A program made the translations under genes and the position numbers. Positions 45,970 through 53,480 of a DNA stretch of 64,000 bases are shown here, piece after piece. Source of the DNA: Paraplanobispora takensis (lineage in GTDB: Bacteria; Actinomycetota; Actinomycetes; Streptosporangiales; Streptosporangiaceae). A model generated the notes under the pieces. That model did no database searches. It was not told where the DNA came from and saw only the letters and a list, made by a program, of their open reading frames with translations. The stretch spans positions 1 to 64,000 of the forward strand of contig NZ_BOOK01000017.1 in assembly GCF_016863195.1 (NCBI RefSeq), given 5' to 3'. Positions within the stretch are counted from its first letter, which is position 1, and the number at the start of each line of letters is the position of its first letter.

Positions 45970-46006
45970 TGGTGGGAGAGCTGATTATGCTGTCCGAATC
46001 CCACCA
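45970..46006. promoter_or_regulatory. Inverted repeat upstream of heparinase gene
   Basis: TGGTGGGA (45970-45977) and TCCCACCA (45999-46006) are perfect complements 21 bases apart, directly upstream of the heparinase start codon. This could be an operator or a leader stem. Confidence 0.45.
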
Positions 46007-46087
46007 AACCGGTCAAGCCAAGAGACGACCTTCGCGTACATCGTTAGCAACTAGATGCGGGGAACAGGTTTACGGGGTGGTGAGCCC

Positions 46088-46708
46088 TCAGCCGGAGACC
46101 TCGGCGGGCTCCTGGCGGGTGCTCGCCCAGATGTCCGGGCGCGGCAGCGGCCGGCCGGCCCCGACCGCGGCCGTCCACTCGGCGGTGGCGGCCACCGCGG
46201 CGAAGTTGGAGGCCATCACCACCAGCACGTGGCTGTGCGCCTCCTCGGCGGTCAGCCGCCCCGCGGGGGTGGACAGCGCGACGGTCCCGGTCGCGTCCGA
46301 CAGGAACTCCACCGCCATGCCCCGGTGGTAGGCGTCGCGGGCGGTGGACTCGTCGCAGTTCTGCGTCATGTATCCCGCGATGGTCACCGTGTCGACCTCC
46401 CGGGCCTCCAGCCAGGCGCCGAGGCCGGTCCGGGCGAAGGCGGAGGCCATCGTCTTGTCCATCAGCAGGTCGTACGGCCTGCCGGACACCTCCTCGCGCA
46501 GCTCCCACCCGTGCCCGCCGGAGGCGAAGATCGGGGACTCGGCCGGGGCCGTGTGCCGGACCACGACCACCGGGACGCCGTGCGCGCGGGCGGTGTCCAT
46601 CGCGGACATGATGTTCGCCAGGCTCTCCTCGCGCGGCGGGTGGGCGATCGGCAGGTCACCGGTGAAGTACTCGTTCTGGACGTCGATGACGACGAGGGCT
46701 CGCTTCAT
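46088..46708 (-). CDS. Isochorismatase-family cysteine hydrolase
   Basis: The 206-residue hydrolase has the catalytic triad of the family: Asp9 in LVVIDVQNEYF, Lys in MDKTMASAF and Cys in AGYMTQNCDESTARDAYHRG, with the cis-peptide-type region before it. Family members cleave amides, ureides or isochorismate; substrate unknown. It lies 45 bases downstream of the GlxA-type regulator on the same strand, so they probably share a transcript. The HD hydrolase is divergent from that pair. Confidence 0.9.
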   Translation of the reverse strand: MKRALVVIDVQNEYFTGDLPIAHPPREESLANIMSAMDTARAHGVPVVVVRHTAPAESPIFASGGHGWELREEVSGRPYDLLMDKTMASAFARTGLGAWLEAREVDTVTIAGYMTQNCDESTARDAYHRGMAVEFLSDATGTVALSTPAGRLTAEEAHSHVLVVMASNFAAVAATAEWTAAVGAGRPLPRPDIWASTRQEPAEVSG

Positions 46709-46753
46709 GCGTTCAAGCCTGGATCAGCCGGCGGCGCCCGCGTGAGGGCGGCC

Positions 46754-47761
46754 TCAGCCACCCACCGAGAGATTCACGCCATCGGCGGCGCCCGCGCCGT
46801 CCCCCGCACCCATGCCGAAGGTCTCCCGGTAGGCCGTGGGGGAGACGCCCACGTGGCGGCGGAAGTGCGGGCGCAACGCGACCGCCGAGGCGAAGCCCGC
46901 CCGGCGGGCCACCCGCTCGACCGGCTCGGCCGTCGTCTCCAGCAGCCGCTGGGCGTGCAGGACCCGCTGGTGCAGCAGCCACTGCGCGGGGGTGGTCCCG
47001 GTGACCTGGCGGAAGCGCCGGTCGAAGGTGCGCCTGCTCATCAGCGCCCGGGCGGCCATGCCGTCCACGCTCAGCTCGCGGTCCAGATGACGCAGGGCCC
47101 AGTCGAGGGTGTCGCCGAACGGGTCGCCGGTGGCGGGGGCGGGGACGGGGTGGTCGATGTACTGCGCCTGCCCTCCGGACCGGTGGGGCGGCGTGACCAG
47201 GCCGCGGGCGATGCTGTTGGCCGCCTGCGTGCCGTGCGAGCGGCGCACGAGGTGCAGGCAGAGGTCGATGCCGCCGGTGCTGCCCGCGGAGGTGAGGATG
47301 TCGCCCTCGTCCACGTAGAGCACGTCGGGCCGGACCTCGACGCGCGGGTGCAAGGAGGCCAGCAGCCCGGCGTAGCGCCAGTGGGTGGTGGCCGGGCGCC
47401 CGTCCAGCAGGCCGGTGGCGGCCAGCACGAACGTGCCCAGGCACAGCGAGACCACCGTCGCGCCCGCGCTGTGGGCCCGGCGCAGCGCCTCCAGCGCCTC
47501 CTCCGGGGGCGGTTCGCCGGCCGACGGCCGCCGCCAGGTCGGCACGATGACCAGGTCGGCGCCCTCCACGGCGTCCAGGTCGTACGGCGCGGCGAGGGTG
47601 ACGCCCGCGTCCGTGCGGACCGGGCCGCCCTCGGCGGCGATCACCCGCACGTCGAACTCCGGCCGGTCGTCCCGCCGCTCGCCGAACACCGCGATCGGCA
47701 CCGAGGCCTCGAACAGGGGGATCCGGTCGAACATCAGCACCGCGACCGTGGAGAACCCCAT
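46754..47761 (-). CDS. GlxA-family AraC-type transcriptional regulator
   Basis: The 335-residue protein has an N-terminal DJ-1/PfpI-like domain (about 4-170, with nucleophile-elbow-like VVSLCLGTFVLAATGLLDG retaining Cys) and a C-terminal AraC-type double helix-turn-helix (about 215-315: MSRRTFDRRFRQVTGTTPAQWLLHQRV and FASAVALRPHFRRHVGVSPTAYRETF). It likely controls the adjacent cysteine hydrolase and the divergent HD hydrolase; the intergenic region carries a degenerate 55-bp tandem repeat that could be its operator. Confidence 0.92.
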   Translation of the reverse strand: MGFSTVAVLMFDRIPLFEASVPIAVFGERRDDRPEFDVRVIAAEGGPVRTDAGVTLAAPYDLDAVEGADLVIVPTWRRPSAGEPPPEEALEALRRAHSAGATVVSLCLGTFVLAATGLLDGRPATTHWRYAGLLASLHPRVEVRPDVLYVDEGDILTSAGSTGGIDLCLHLVRRSHGTQAANSIARGLVTPPHRSGGQAQYIDHPVPAPATGDPFGDTLDWALRHLDRELSVDGMAARALMSRRTFDRRFRQVTGTTPAQWLLHQRVLHAQRLLETTAEPVERVARRAGFASAVALRPHFRRHVGVSPTAYRETFGMGAGDGAGAADGVNLSVGG

Positions 47762-47763
47762 GG

Positions 47764-47921
47764 CGCGATCCTATCGGCCGACGGCGTTCCAGCCAGTCGC
47801 CCCCGAAGCCGTATGTGGCGGGATCCCATCGGCCGGTGATATCCCGGCCACTCGTCCCATGGGGTTGTACGTGGCGGGATCCTATCGATCGATGACTTCC
47901 CGGCCACTCGTCCGGCGGGCC
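47764..47921. repeat. Degenerate 55-bp tandem repeat in divergent promoter
   Basis: Two clear units, 47811-47866 and 47867-47921, share gtacgtggcgggatcc, atcg, tcccggccactcgtcc and similar blocks. A weaker third unit lies at 47764-47810, and the start of another (GTAC at 47922) follows. Units begin at GTAC or GTAT. The array fills the whole region between the divergent GlxA-type regulator and the HD gene. Confidence 0.78.
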
Positions 47922-47942
47922 GTACCCGGTGATCCTGGTCCC

Positions 47943-48539
47943 ATGAGACTCGCCGACATCGTGATCCCCGAGACGCCCGCCGCCCGCGCCGCGCTGGAGG
48001 CGGCCACCGCCTACTGCTCGCCCGCGCTGCTCAACCACTCGATCCGGGCCTATCTGTGGGCCGCGGCCTACGCCGGCCGGAGGGGCATCGCCTTCGACGC
48101 CGAGCTGCTCTACGTCTCCTCGATGTTCCACGACATCGGGCTGGTGGCGGAGTTCGACAGCCACACGGTGCCCTTCGAGGAGGCGGGGGGTCACGTGGCG
48201 TGGATCTTCTGCGCGGGCGCCGGCTGGCCGGTCGAGCGCCGCGTGCGCGCCTCCGAGGTGATCGTCCGCCACATGTGGGACAAGGTCGACGTCACCCAGG
48301 ACCCCGAGGGCCACCTGCTGGAGCTGTCCACCGGCCTCGACATCTCCGGCCGCAACCCCCAGGACTGGTCCGAGGACCTCCGCGCCGAGATCCTGGAGAG
48401 CTACCCCCGCCTCGGACTCGCCGAGGAGTTCACCGCCTGCATCACCGCCCAGGGAACACGCAAGCCCGACAGCCTCGCCGGCGGCTTCGTCCGCAACGGC
48501 GTGGCCGCCCGCATCGCCGCCAACGCCCTGGACAGGTAG
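47943..48539 (+). CDS. HD-domain hydrolase, cyanamide hydratase-like
   Basis: The 198-residue metal-dependent HD protein has a helical fold with ligands in NHSIRAYLWAAAY, MFHDIGL (the HD pair) and GGHVAWIF, as in the cyanamide hydratase-type HD family that hydrates nitrile-like substrates. The true substrate is unknown. ATG 47943 begins the family consensus (RLADIVIPETPAARAA). It is divergent from the GlxA regulator and its hydrolase, so the three genes may form one small catabolic module. Confidence 0.82.
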   Translation: MRLADIVIPETPAARAALEAATAYCSPALLNHSIRAYLWAAAYAGRRGIAFDAELLYVSSMFHDIGLVAEFDSHTVPFEEAGGHVAWIFCAGAGWPVERRVRASEVIVRHMWDKVDVTQDPEGHLLELSTGLDISGRNPQDWSEDLRAEILESYPRLGLAEEFTACITAQGTRKPDSLAGGFVRNGVAARIAANALDR

Positions 48540-48639
48540 GTCCTGGAGCGGCAGGGGGCGGGTCTCCGGTGGAGCGGGTGCCGCCCACCCGTGCGCCGCC
48601 GTACCCGCTTGCAGCCTCAGGACCTACCCGCCCGGACCG

Positions 48640-48676
48640 CTGCCCGTCGCCGTACCTCCACCCGCGCGACGGGCAG
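48640..48676. terminator. Hairpin between HD and ABM genes
   Basis: CTGCCCGTCG (48640-48649) pairs with CGACGGGCAG (48667-48676) between convergent genes, ending just before the ABM stop. Likely shared terminator. Confidence 0.6.
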
Positions 48677-48679
48677 AGG

Positions 48680-49066
48680 TCAGGCCTTGGGGCCGGTGCT
48701 CTGGACGACTTCGAAGGACCAGATCTCGGATCCCGAGGCGGCCGGGCCCTGGCCGTGACCATGCCCGTGTCCGTGGCCCTGCGCCTGCCCGTGGCCGTGT
48801 CCATGGCCCTGGGCGCCGGCCTCGGCGGCGGCCTGGGCGTGGCCGCGCTGGAAGGACTGGCTCTCGGTCCAGCGGGTGAAGTCCTCCTCGGACCGCCAGC
48901 GGGTGTAGACCATGTACCGGTCGGTGCCCTCCATCGGGCGCAGCAGCTCGAACCACTCGAACCCGTCGGCCGACTCCACCATCCCGGCCCGGTTCGAGAA
49001 CCTGCGCTCCAGTTCCTCGCGCATCTCCTCGGGCACGGTCAGTACGTTGATCTTCACGACGGACAT
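48680..49066 (-). CDS. ABM-domain (heme monooxygenase-like) protein with His-Gly insert
   Basis: The 128-residue small ferredoxin-like protein is of the antibiotic biosynthesis monooxygenase/HmoB type: VKINVLTVPEEMREELERRF, ESADGFEWFELLRP, YMVYTRWRSEEDFTRWTESQSF and a final strand EIWSFEVVQ. Family members include heme-degrading MhuD/IsdG enzymes. Between the last helix and strand it carries a Gly-His-rich run (about residues 84-108, about ten His in alternating Gly-His) that could bind metal or heme. I am confident of the fold, less of heme degradation. Confidence 0.82.
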   Translation of the reverse strand: MSVVKINVLTVPEEMREELERRFSNRAGMVESADGFEWFELLRPMEGTDRYMVYTRWRSEEDFTRWTESQSFQRGHAQAAAEAGAQGHGHGHGQAQGHGHGHGHGQGPAASGSEIWSFEVVQSTGPKA

Positions 49067-49221
49067 GTGGGCTCCTCCCGGAAGGTCTCCCGCCCAACCC
49101 TACGATCTCCGTCCTCCGGCCCCCGAGCCGCTCCCCGGAAGACACGGAGCCGAGTCCCGCGACGCGCCCGTACGGCGGGCGACCCGGCCAACGCCCCTGG
49201 CCGCTCCACTAGCCTTGTCGT

Positions 49222-49998
49222 GTGCGCATCGCGAGATTCTCCACAGGTGAAGGTGTCGGATTCGGCGTGGTCGAAGGCGGTCCGGGCGAGGAGTTCATCT
49301 CCGCGATCTCGGGGCACCCGTTCGGCCCGATCCAGTTCACCGGCGAGCGCCACTCGCTCTCCCAGGTCAGGCTGCTCGCGCCCATGCTGCCCAGCAAGGT
49401 CGTGGCCATCGGCAAGAACTACGCCGACCACGCCCGCGAGATGGGCGGCGAGGTCCCCGACGAGCCGCTGATGTTCATCAAGCCGTCCACCTCGGTGATC
49501 GGCCCGGCGGAGGCCGTGGCCTACCCGACCGGGCTGTCGGAGCGGGTCGACTACGAGGGCGAGCTGGCCGTGGTCATCGGCCGGCTCTGCCGGGAGGTCC
49601 CCGTCGAGCGGGCCCACGAGGTCGTCTTCGGCTACACCTGCGCCAACGACGTCACGGCCAGGGACCTGCAGAAGAAGGACGTGCAGTTCACCCGGGCCAA
49701 GGGCTTCGACACCTTCTGCCCGCTCGGCCCGTGGATCCAGACCGAGCTCGACCCGGCCGACCTGGGCATCAGCACGACGGTGAACGGCGAGGTGCGGCAG
49801 AGCTCGCGCACCTCCAAGCTCATGTACGACATCCCGGCGCTGATCGCCCACGTGAGCGCGGTCATGACCCTCATCCCCGGCGACGTCATCCTGACCGGGA
49901 CGCCCGAGGGGGTCGGCCCGCTGCAGGTCGGGGACGAGGTCAGCGTCGCCATCGAAGGTATCGGCACTCTCACCAACCGGGTGGTCTCCCGTGATTAG
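49222..49998 (+). CDS. Fumarylacetoacetate hydrolase-family protein
   Basis: The 258-residue FAH-fold enzyme has [27 protein letters not shown], the metal ligands in [46 protein letters not shown] and [17 protein letters not shown]. Members hydrolyse or decarboxylate beta-diketone acids such as fumarylpyruvate or oxaloacetate; this size fits acylpyruvase-like types. It overlaps gltX by 8 bases, so the pair is an operon with coupled translation, an arrangement I recall from other actinomycetes. Confidence 0.9.
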   Translation: MRIARFSTGEGVGFGVVEGGPGEEFISAISGHPFGPIQFTGERHSLSQVRLLAPMLPSKVVAIGKNYADHAREMGGEVPDEPLMFIKPSTSVIGPAEAVAYPTGLSERVDYEGELAVVIGRLCREVPVERAHEVVFGYTCANDVTARDLQKKDVQFTRAKGFDTFCPLGPWIQTELDPADLGISTTVNGEVRQSSRTSKLMYDIPALIAHVSAVMTLIPGDVILTGTPEGVGPLQVGDEVSVAIEGIGTLTNRVVSRD

Positions 49999-51358
49999 GG
50001 TTCGTTTCGCTCCCTCGCCCACCGGCATGTTCCACGTCGGCGGCGCCCGCACCGCGCTGTTCAACTGGGCGCTGGCCCAGCAGGCCGGCGGCCGGTTCGT
50101 CCTGCGCGTCGAGGACACCGACGCCACCCGCAACCGCCCGGAGTGGACCGAGGGCATCCTCTCGGCGCTGGCCTGGATCGGGATCAGCGACGAGAGCCCG
50201 GTCTTCGAGGGGCCGTTCTTCCAGTCGGCCTTCGAGCCGCAGCACCGCGAGGCCGTCGCCAAGCTGCTGGCCGACGGCAAGGCGTACTACTGCGACTGCA
50301 CCCGCGATCAGCTCCAGGAGCGCACCGGCTCCGAGCACAAGGGCTACGACGGCTTCTGCCGCGACCGCGGCCTGACCGAGGGCGCCGTGCGCTTCCGCAC
50401 CCCCGACGAGGGCGTCACCGTCGTGGACGACCTGATCCGCGGCCGGGTGGAGTTCCCCAACGACGCCCAGGAGGACTTCGTCATCGCGCGCAGCGACGGC
50501 TCCCCGCTGTACGTGCTGGCCAACGCCGTCGACGACATCACCCAGGGCGTCACCCACGTGGTCCGCGGCGAGGAGCACCTGGGCAACGCCCAGCGCCAGG
50601 AGCTGCTGTGGCCCGCGCTGGGCGCCAACCCGCCGGTCTGGGCGCACCTGCCGGTCATCGTCAACGAGCAGCGCAAGAAGCTCTCCAAACGCCGCGACAA
50701 GGTCGCCCTGGAGTCCTACCGCGAGGAGGGCTACCTGGCGGAGGCCATGGTCAACTATCTGATGCTGCTCGGCTGGGGCCCCGGCGAGGACCGGGAGATC
50801 ATGCCCTGGTCGGAGATGATGCCGCTGTTCAAGCTGGAGAACGTCAACTCCGCCAGCGCCTTCTTCGACGAGAAGAAGCTGCGCGCCTTCAACGGCGAGT
50901 ACATCCGGGCGCTGCCGCCGGAGGAGTTCGTCAAGCGGGTCGAGCCCTGGCTCGACCCCGACTGGGACCGCGCGACCTTCGCCAAGGTGGCCGAGCTGGC
51001 CCAGACCCGCGTCGCCGTACTGTCCGAGATCAGCGCGAACGTCGACTTCCTCTTCCTGGACGAGCCCTTCTTCGACCAGGCCTCGTGGGACAAGGCGATG
51101 AAGGGCCCGGCCGCGGAGATCCTCGGCGGTTACCTCGCCCGCCTGGAGAAGGCGGACATGGACCCCGAGTCCCTGAAGACCGCTCTGGAGGAGGTCGGCG
51201 CCGAGCACGGCCTCAAGCTCGGCAAGGCGCAGGCGCCGGTCCGGGTGGCGATCACCGGCCGGACCGTCGGCCTGCCGCTGTTCGAGTCGATCGAGGCCCT
51301 CGGCCGCGAGCGCTCCGTGGCCCGCCTGCGGGCGGCTCTGGAGCGTCTGCAGGGCTGA
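49991..51358 (+). CDS. gltX: Glutamyl-tRNA synthetase
   Basis: The 455-residue class I synthetase charges tRNA-Glu (and usually tRNA-Gln for later amidation). It has the HIGH-type motif [21 protein letters not shown] near the N-terminus, KMSKS-type KKLSKRRDK at about 230, and the CxC zinc-like segment [10 protein letters not shown]. The anticodon-binding domain occupies the C-terminal third. GTG start at 49991 overlaps the FAH stop. tRNA-Gln and two tRNA-Glu genes lie 4.3 kb downstream. Its last 107 bases overlap the antisense 3' end of the MATE gene. Confidence 0.96.
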   Translation: MIRVRFAPSPTGMFHVGGARTALFNWALAQQAGGRFVLRVEDTDATRNRPEWTEGILSALAWIGISDESPVFEGPFFQSAFEPQHREAVAKLLADGKAYYCDCTRDQLQERTGSEHKGYDGFCRDRGLTEGAVRFRTPDEGVTVVDDLIRGRVEFPNDAQEDFVIARSDGSPLYVLANAVDDITQGVTHVVRGEEHLGNAQRQELLWPALGANPPVWAHLPVIVNEQRKKLSKRRDKVALESYREEGYLAEAMVNYLMLLGWGPGEDREIMPWSEMMPLFKLENVNSASAFFDEKKLRAFNGEYIRALPPEEFVKRVEPWLDPDWDRATFAKVAELAQTRVAVLSEISANVDFLFLDEPFFDQASWDKAMKGPAAEILGGYLARLEKADMDPESLKTALEEVGAEHGLKLGKAQAPVRVAITGRTVGLPLFESIEALGRERSVARLRAALERLQG

Positions 51359-52718
51359 GGACGGTCCTCACCGCACCGGGCACGGCCCCCGCCGCGTCCG
51401 GTGCGCTCCTCAGCACGTCCGGTACGGCTCTCGCCGCGCGGAGCACGGCCTCCGCGGGACCGGGTACGGCCCCCGCGAGGCCGAGGGCGGCTCCGGCGGC
51501 CATGGCGAGCCAGACGCCGGTGACGCCGAGCGCGGAGCCGAGCCCGTAGGCCAGCGGCAGCTGGACCGCGAACCCCGCCAGAGTGGCGGCGAGCAGCCGG
51601 CCACCCCTGCCACCGGCCTGGAGCACCCCGCCGAGGGCGATCAGGCCGCCGAACGGGACGAGGTACAGCGTCGCCCAGCGCAGGAAGCCCACGGCCTGGG
51701 CGGCCACCACCGGGTCACCGGTGAACAGCCCGGCCGCGGGCACCGCGACCACGTTGAGCACGGCGGCCACGGCCACCCCGGTGGCCAGGCCGTACCGCAG
51801 CACCGGCCCGGCTCCATCGTTCCCCGAGACAGGCGAGGCCGCCGGTGCGCCGGAGCGGGCGGTCCGGATCAGTGCGGCCTGGCGCAGTGCGTAGAACGCC
51901 ATCACCCCGGCGAGCATGATCTTCATGCCGATGCCGTACCCGGCCAGTGCCGCGACCCCGAATCCGGCGACCAGGTCGACCAGGAGCATGCCCACCAGGG
52001 ACCTGGCGAGGAAGTCGCCCGACATGGGCAGGCCGGTGCGGACGACGGCCGTCGCGTCGGCGAGGTTCGCGCGGGCCCGCCGTACCCGAAGGCGTGTCCG
52101 CCGGGTACGGGGCGCCCGCCGGGACAGCAGGGCCAGGGAGACGGCGAGGGCGAGCAGCCGGGCCAGGACGGTGGCCAGGGCCGCGCCCGGCACGCCCAGG
52201 CCGAGGCCGTAGATGAACAGCGGGTCGAGGGCGACCACCAGCGCGTTGCAGAGCAGCGCGGTGCGCATCGGCGTCCCGGTCTCGCCGTGCCCCTTGAAGA
52301 TCCCGTCCACCAGGTTCTGGGCGAACAGGACCGGGATCCCGGCCATGGAGACCAGATAGAAGTCCGCCGTCAGCCCGGCCGTCACGGCGTCACCGGTGAA
52401 CAGCCGGGCCAGCGGCTCGCGGAGCAGCACCCCGGCGACCGCCACGGCCAGGCCGGCGGCCCCGCACAGCAGCCACGCCGTACGGATCACCGGGGCGGTC
52501 GGCCCGCGACCGTCCCGCCTGCCGACGAGCACGGTCGTGCCCGTCGTGACGGTCAGGATCATCCCCAGGGCGAGGTGCTCGGTGGTGGTCGCGATCGTCA
52601 CCGCGCCCACGGCGGCGCTGCCCAGGCCGGACACCCACAGCAGGTCGATCAGGCCGACCGCCACCACTGCGCTCAGCAGTTCCACGTAGACGGGCAGAGC
52701 GAGCCGGATCAGTGCCAT
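51252..52718 (-). CDS. MATE-family efflux transporter
   Basis: The 488-residue protein has 12 helices of the multidrug and toxin extrusion family: [42 protein letters not shown], and [18 protein letters not shown] in the second half. It exports organic cations or metabolites. The fold ends at about residue 400. The remaining residues are an Ala/Arg/Pro-rich tail partly encoded by a 21-bp tandem repeat, and the stop lies 107 bases inside gltX on the opposite strand. It is divergent from padR2, the likely repressor. Confidence 0.9.
   Translation of the reverse strand: MALIRLALPVYVELLSAVVAVGLIDLLWVSGLGSAAVGAVTIATTTEHLALGMILTVTTGTTVLVGRRDGRGPTAPVIRTAWLLCGAAGLAVAVAGVLLREPLARLFTGDAVTAGLTADFYLVSMAGIPVLFAQNLVDGIFKGHGETGTPMRTALLCNALVVALDPLFIYGLGLGVPGAALATVLARLLALAVSLALLSRRAPRTRRTRLRVRRARANLADATAVVRTGLPMSGDFLARSLVGMLLVDLVAGFGVAALAGYGIGMKIMLAGVMAFYALRQAALIRTARSGAPAASPVSGNDGAGPVLRYGLATGVAVAAVLNVVAVPAAGLFTGDPVVAAQAVGFLRWATLYLVPFGGLIALGGVLQAGGRGGRLLAATLAGFAVQLPLAYGLGSALGVTGVWLAMAAGAALGLAGAVPGPAEAVLRAARAVPDVLRSAPDAAGAVPGAVRTVLSPADAPEPPAGGPRSARGRGPRSTRTAAGRRSGR
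51380..51484. repeat. 21-bp GTAC-phased tandem repeat, five units
   Basis: Five consecutive 21-base units (starts at 51380, 51401, 51422, 51443, 51464) begin gtacggc or gcacggc. The array lies just after the gltX stop and codes for part of the MATE tail with a 7-residue period. Confidence 0.82.
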
Positions 52719-52721
52719 GGC

Positions 52722-52755
52722 ATACCTCGATTCGATTTAGCTCGATTAGAGGTAT
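52722..52755. promoter_or_regulatory. Operator between MATE and padR2
   Basis: ATACCTC (52722-52728) and GAGGTAT (52749-52755) form an inverted repeat with several TCGATT repeats between them, immediately upstream of both divergent genes. The AT-rich dyad fits a PadR site. Confidence 0.65.
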
Positions 52756-52772
52756 AGCGATACGATGCGCCC

Positions 52773-53309
52773 ATGGCAAGCGGAGACCTGACCCTGTCGA
52801 TCCTCGGGCTCCTCGGTGAGGGGCCGATGCACGGCTACGAGCTCAAGGCCCGCATCCACCGGCTCAGCGGCCATCTCCGCCCGGTCAGCGACGGCGCCCT
52901 CTACCCGGCCATCACCCGGCTGGAGAAGAGCGGGCTCGTGGAGCGGCACGAGGAGGAGGGGGCCGGGGCCGCCCGCCGCCAGGTGCTGACCCTGACCGAC
53001 GCCGGGCGGGCCGAGCTGCTGCGGCGGCTGCGTGAGCCGGCCGATCTCGACATCAGCGACCAGACCCGCTTCTTCGGGCTGCTGACCTTCCTGTCGCAGC
53101 TGCCCAGGCGCGCCGACCGGGCCGAAGTGCTCCGCCGCCGCCTGGCCTTCCTGGAGACCCCCGCGAGCTTCTTCTACGAGGAGGACAGGCCGCTGCGGGC
53201 CGAGGAGGTCCCCGACCCGTTCCACCGCGGCATGCTGCTGATCGCCCGGGCCACCGGGGACGCCGAGAAGCGGTGGCTGAGGGAGACCCTCGCCGAGCTG
53301 GAGTCCTGA
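52773..53309 (+). CDS. PadR-family transcriptional regulator
   Basis: The 178-residue protein has a winged helix (about 5-85: LSILGLLGEGPMHGYELKARI and GALYPAITRLEKSGLVERHE) and a C-terminal helical domain. It is divergent from the MATE exporter across a 54-base spacer with an inverted repeat, so it probably represses that exporter and itself. It is only distantly similar to the other PadR protein in the window. Confidence 0.91.
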   Translation: MASGDLTLSILGLLGEGPMHGYELKARIHRLSGHLRPVSDGALYPAITRLEKSGLVERHEEEGAGAARRQVLTLTDAGRAELLRRLREPADLDISDQTRFFGLLTFLSQLPRRADRAEVLRRRLAFLETPASFFYEEDRPLRAEEVPDPFHRGMLLIARATGDAEKRWLRETLAELES

Positions 53310-53363
53310 CGACCCGGGCCGCGCTCCCGGCCGCCGAGACCGCCGAGACCGTCGGGACCACCA

Positions 53364-53390
53364 GGGCCCGCCGGGGAGTCCGGCGGGCCC
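53364..53390. terminator. Hairpin between padR2 and M3 peptidase
   Basis: GGGCCCGCCGG (53364-53374) pairs perfectly with 53380-53390 over a 5-base loop, between convergent genes. Confidence 0.65.
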
Positions 53391-53480
53391 GGAGGGGCAT
53401 GGCGAGTCCCGGAGGGCCGGAGAGCCGCGCCGGGTCCGGGAGCGTCCCGATGCGCCGGCCGCTCGGCGGGCCCCGGTGCG

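Noticed and set aside
47764-47921. CRISPR-like repeats
   Set aside because: Units are about 55 bp, contiguous and degenerate with no spacers or cas genes. No CRISPR array is seen anywhere in the window.
53310-53480. Additional gene between padR2 and the M3 peptidase
   Set aside because: Only short Arg/Pro-rich frames exist around a terminator hairpin; none has a ribosome site or recognisable pattern.
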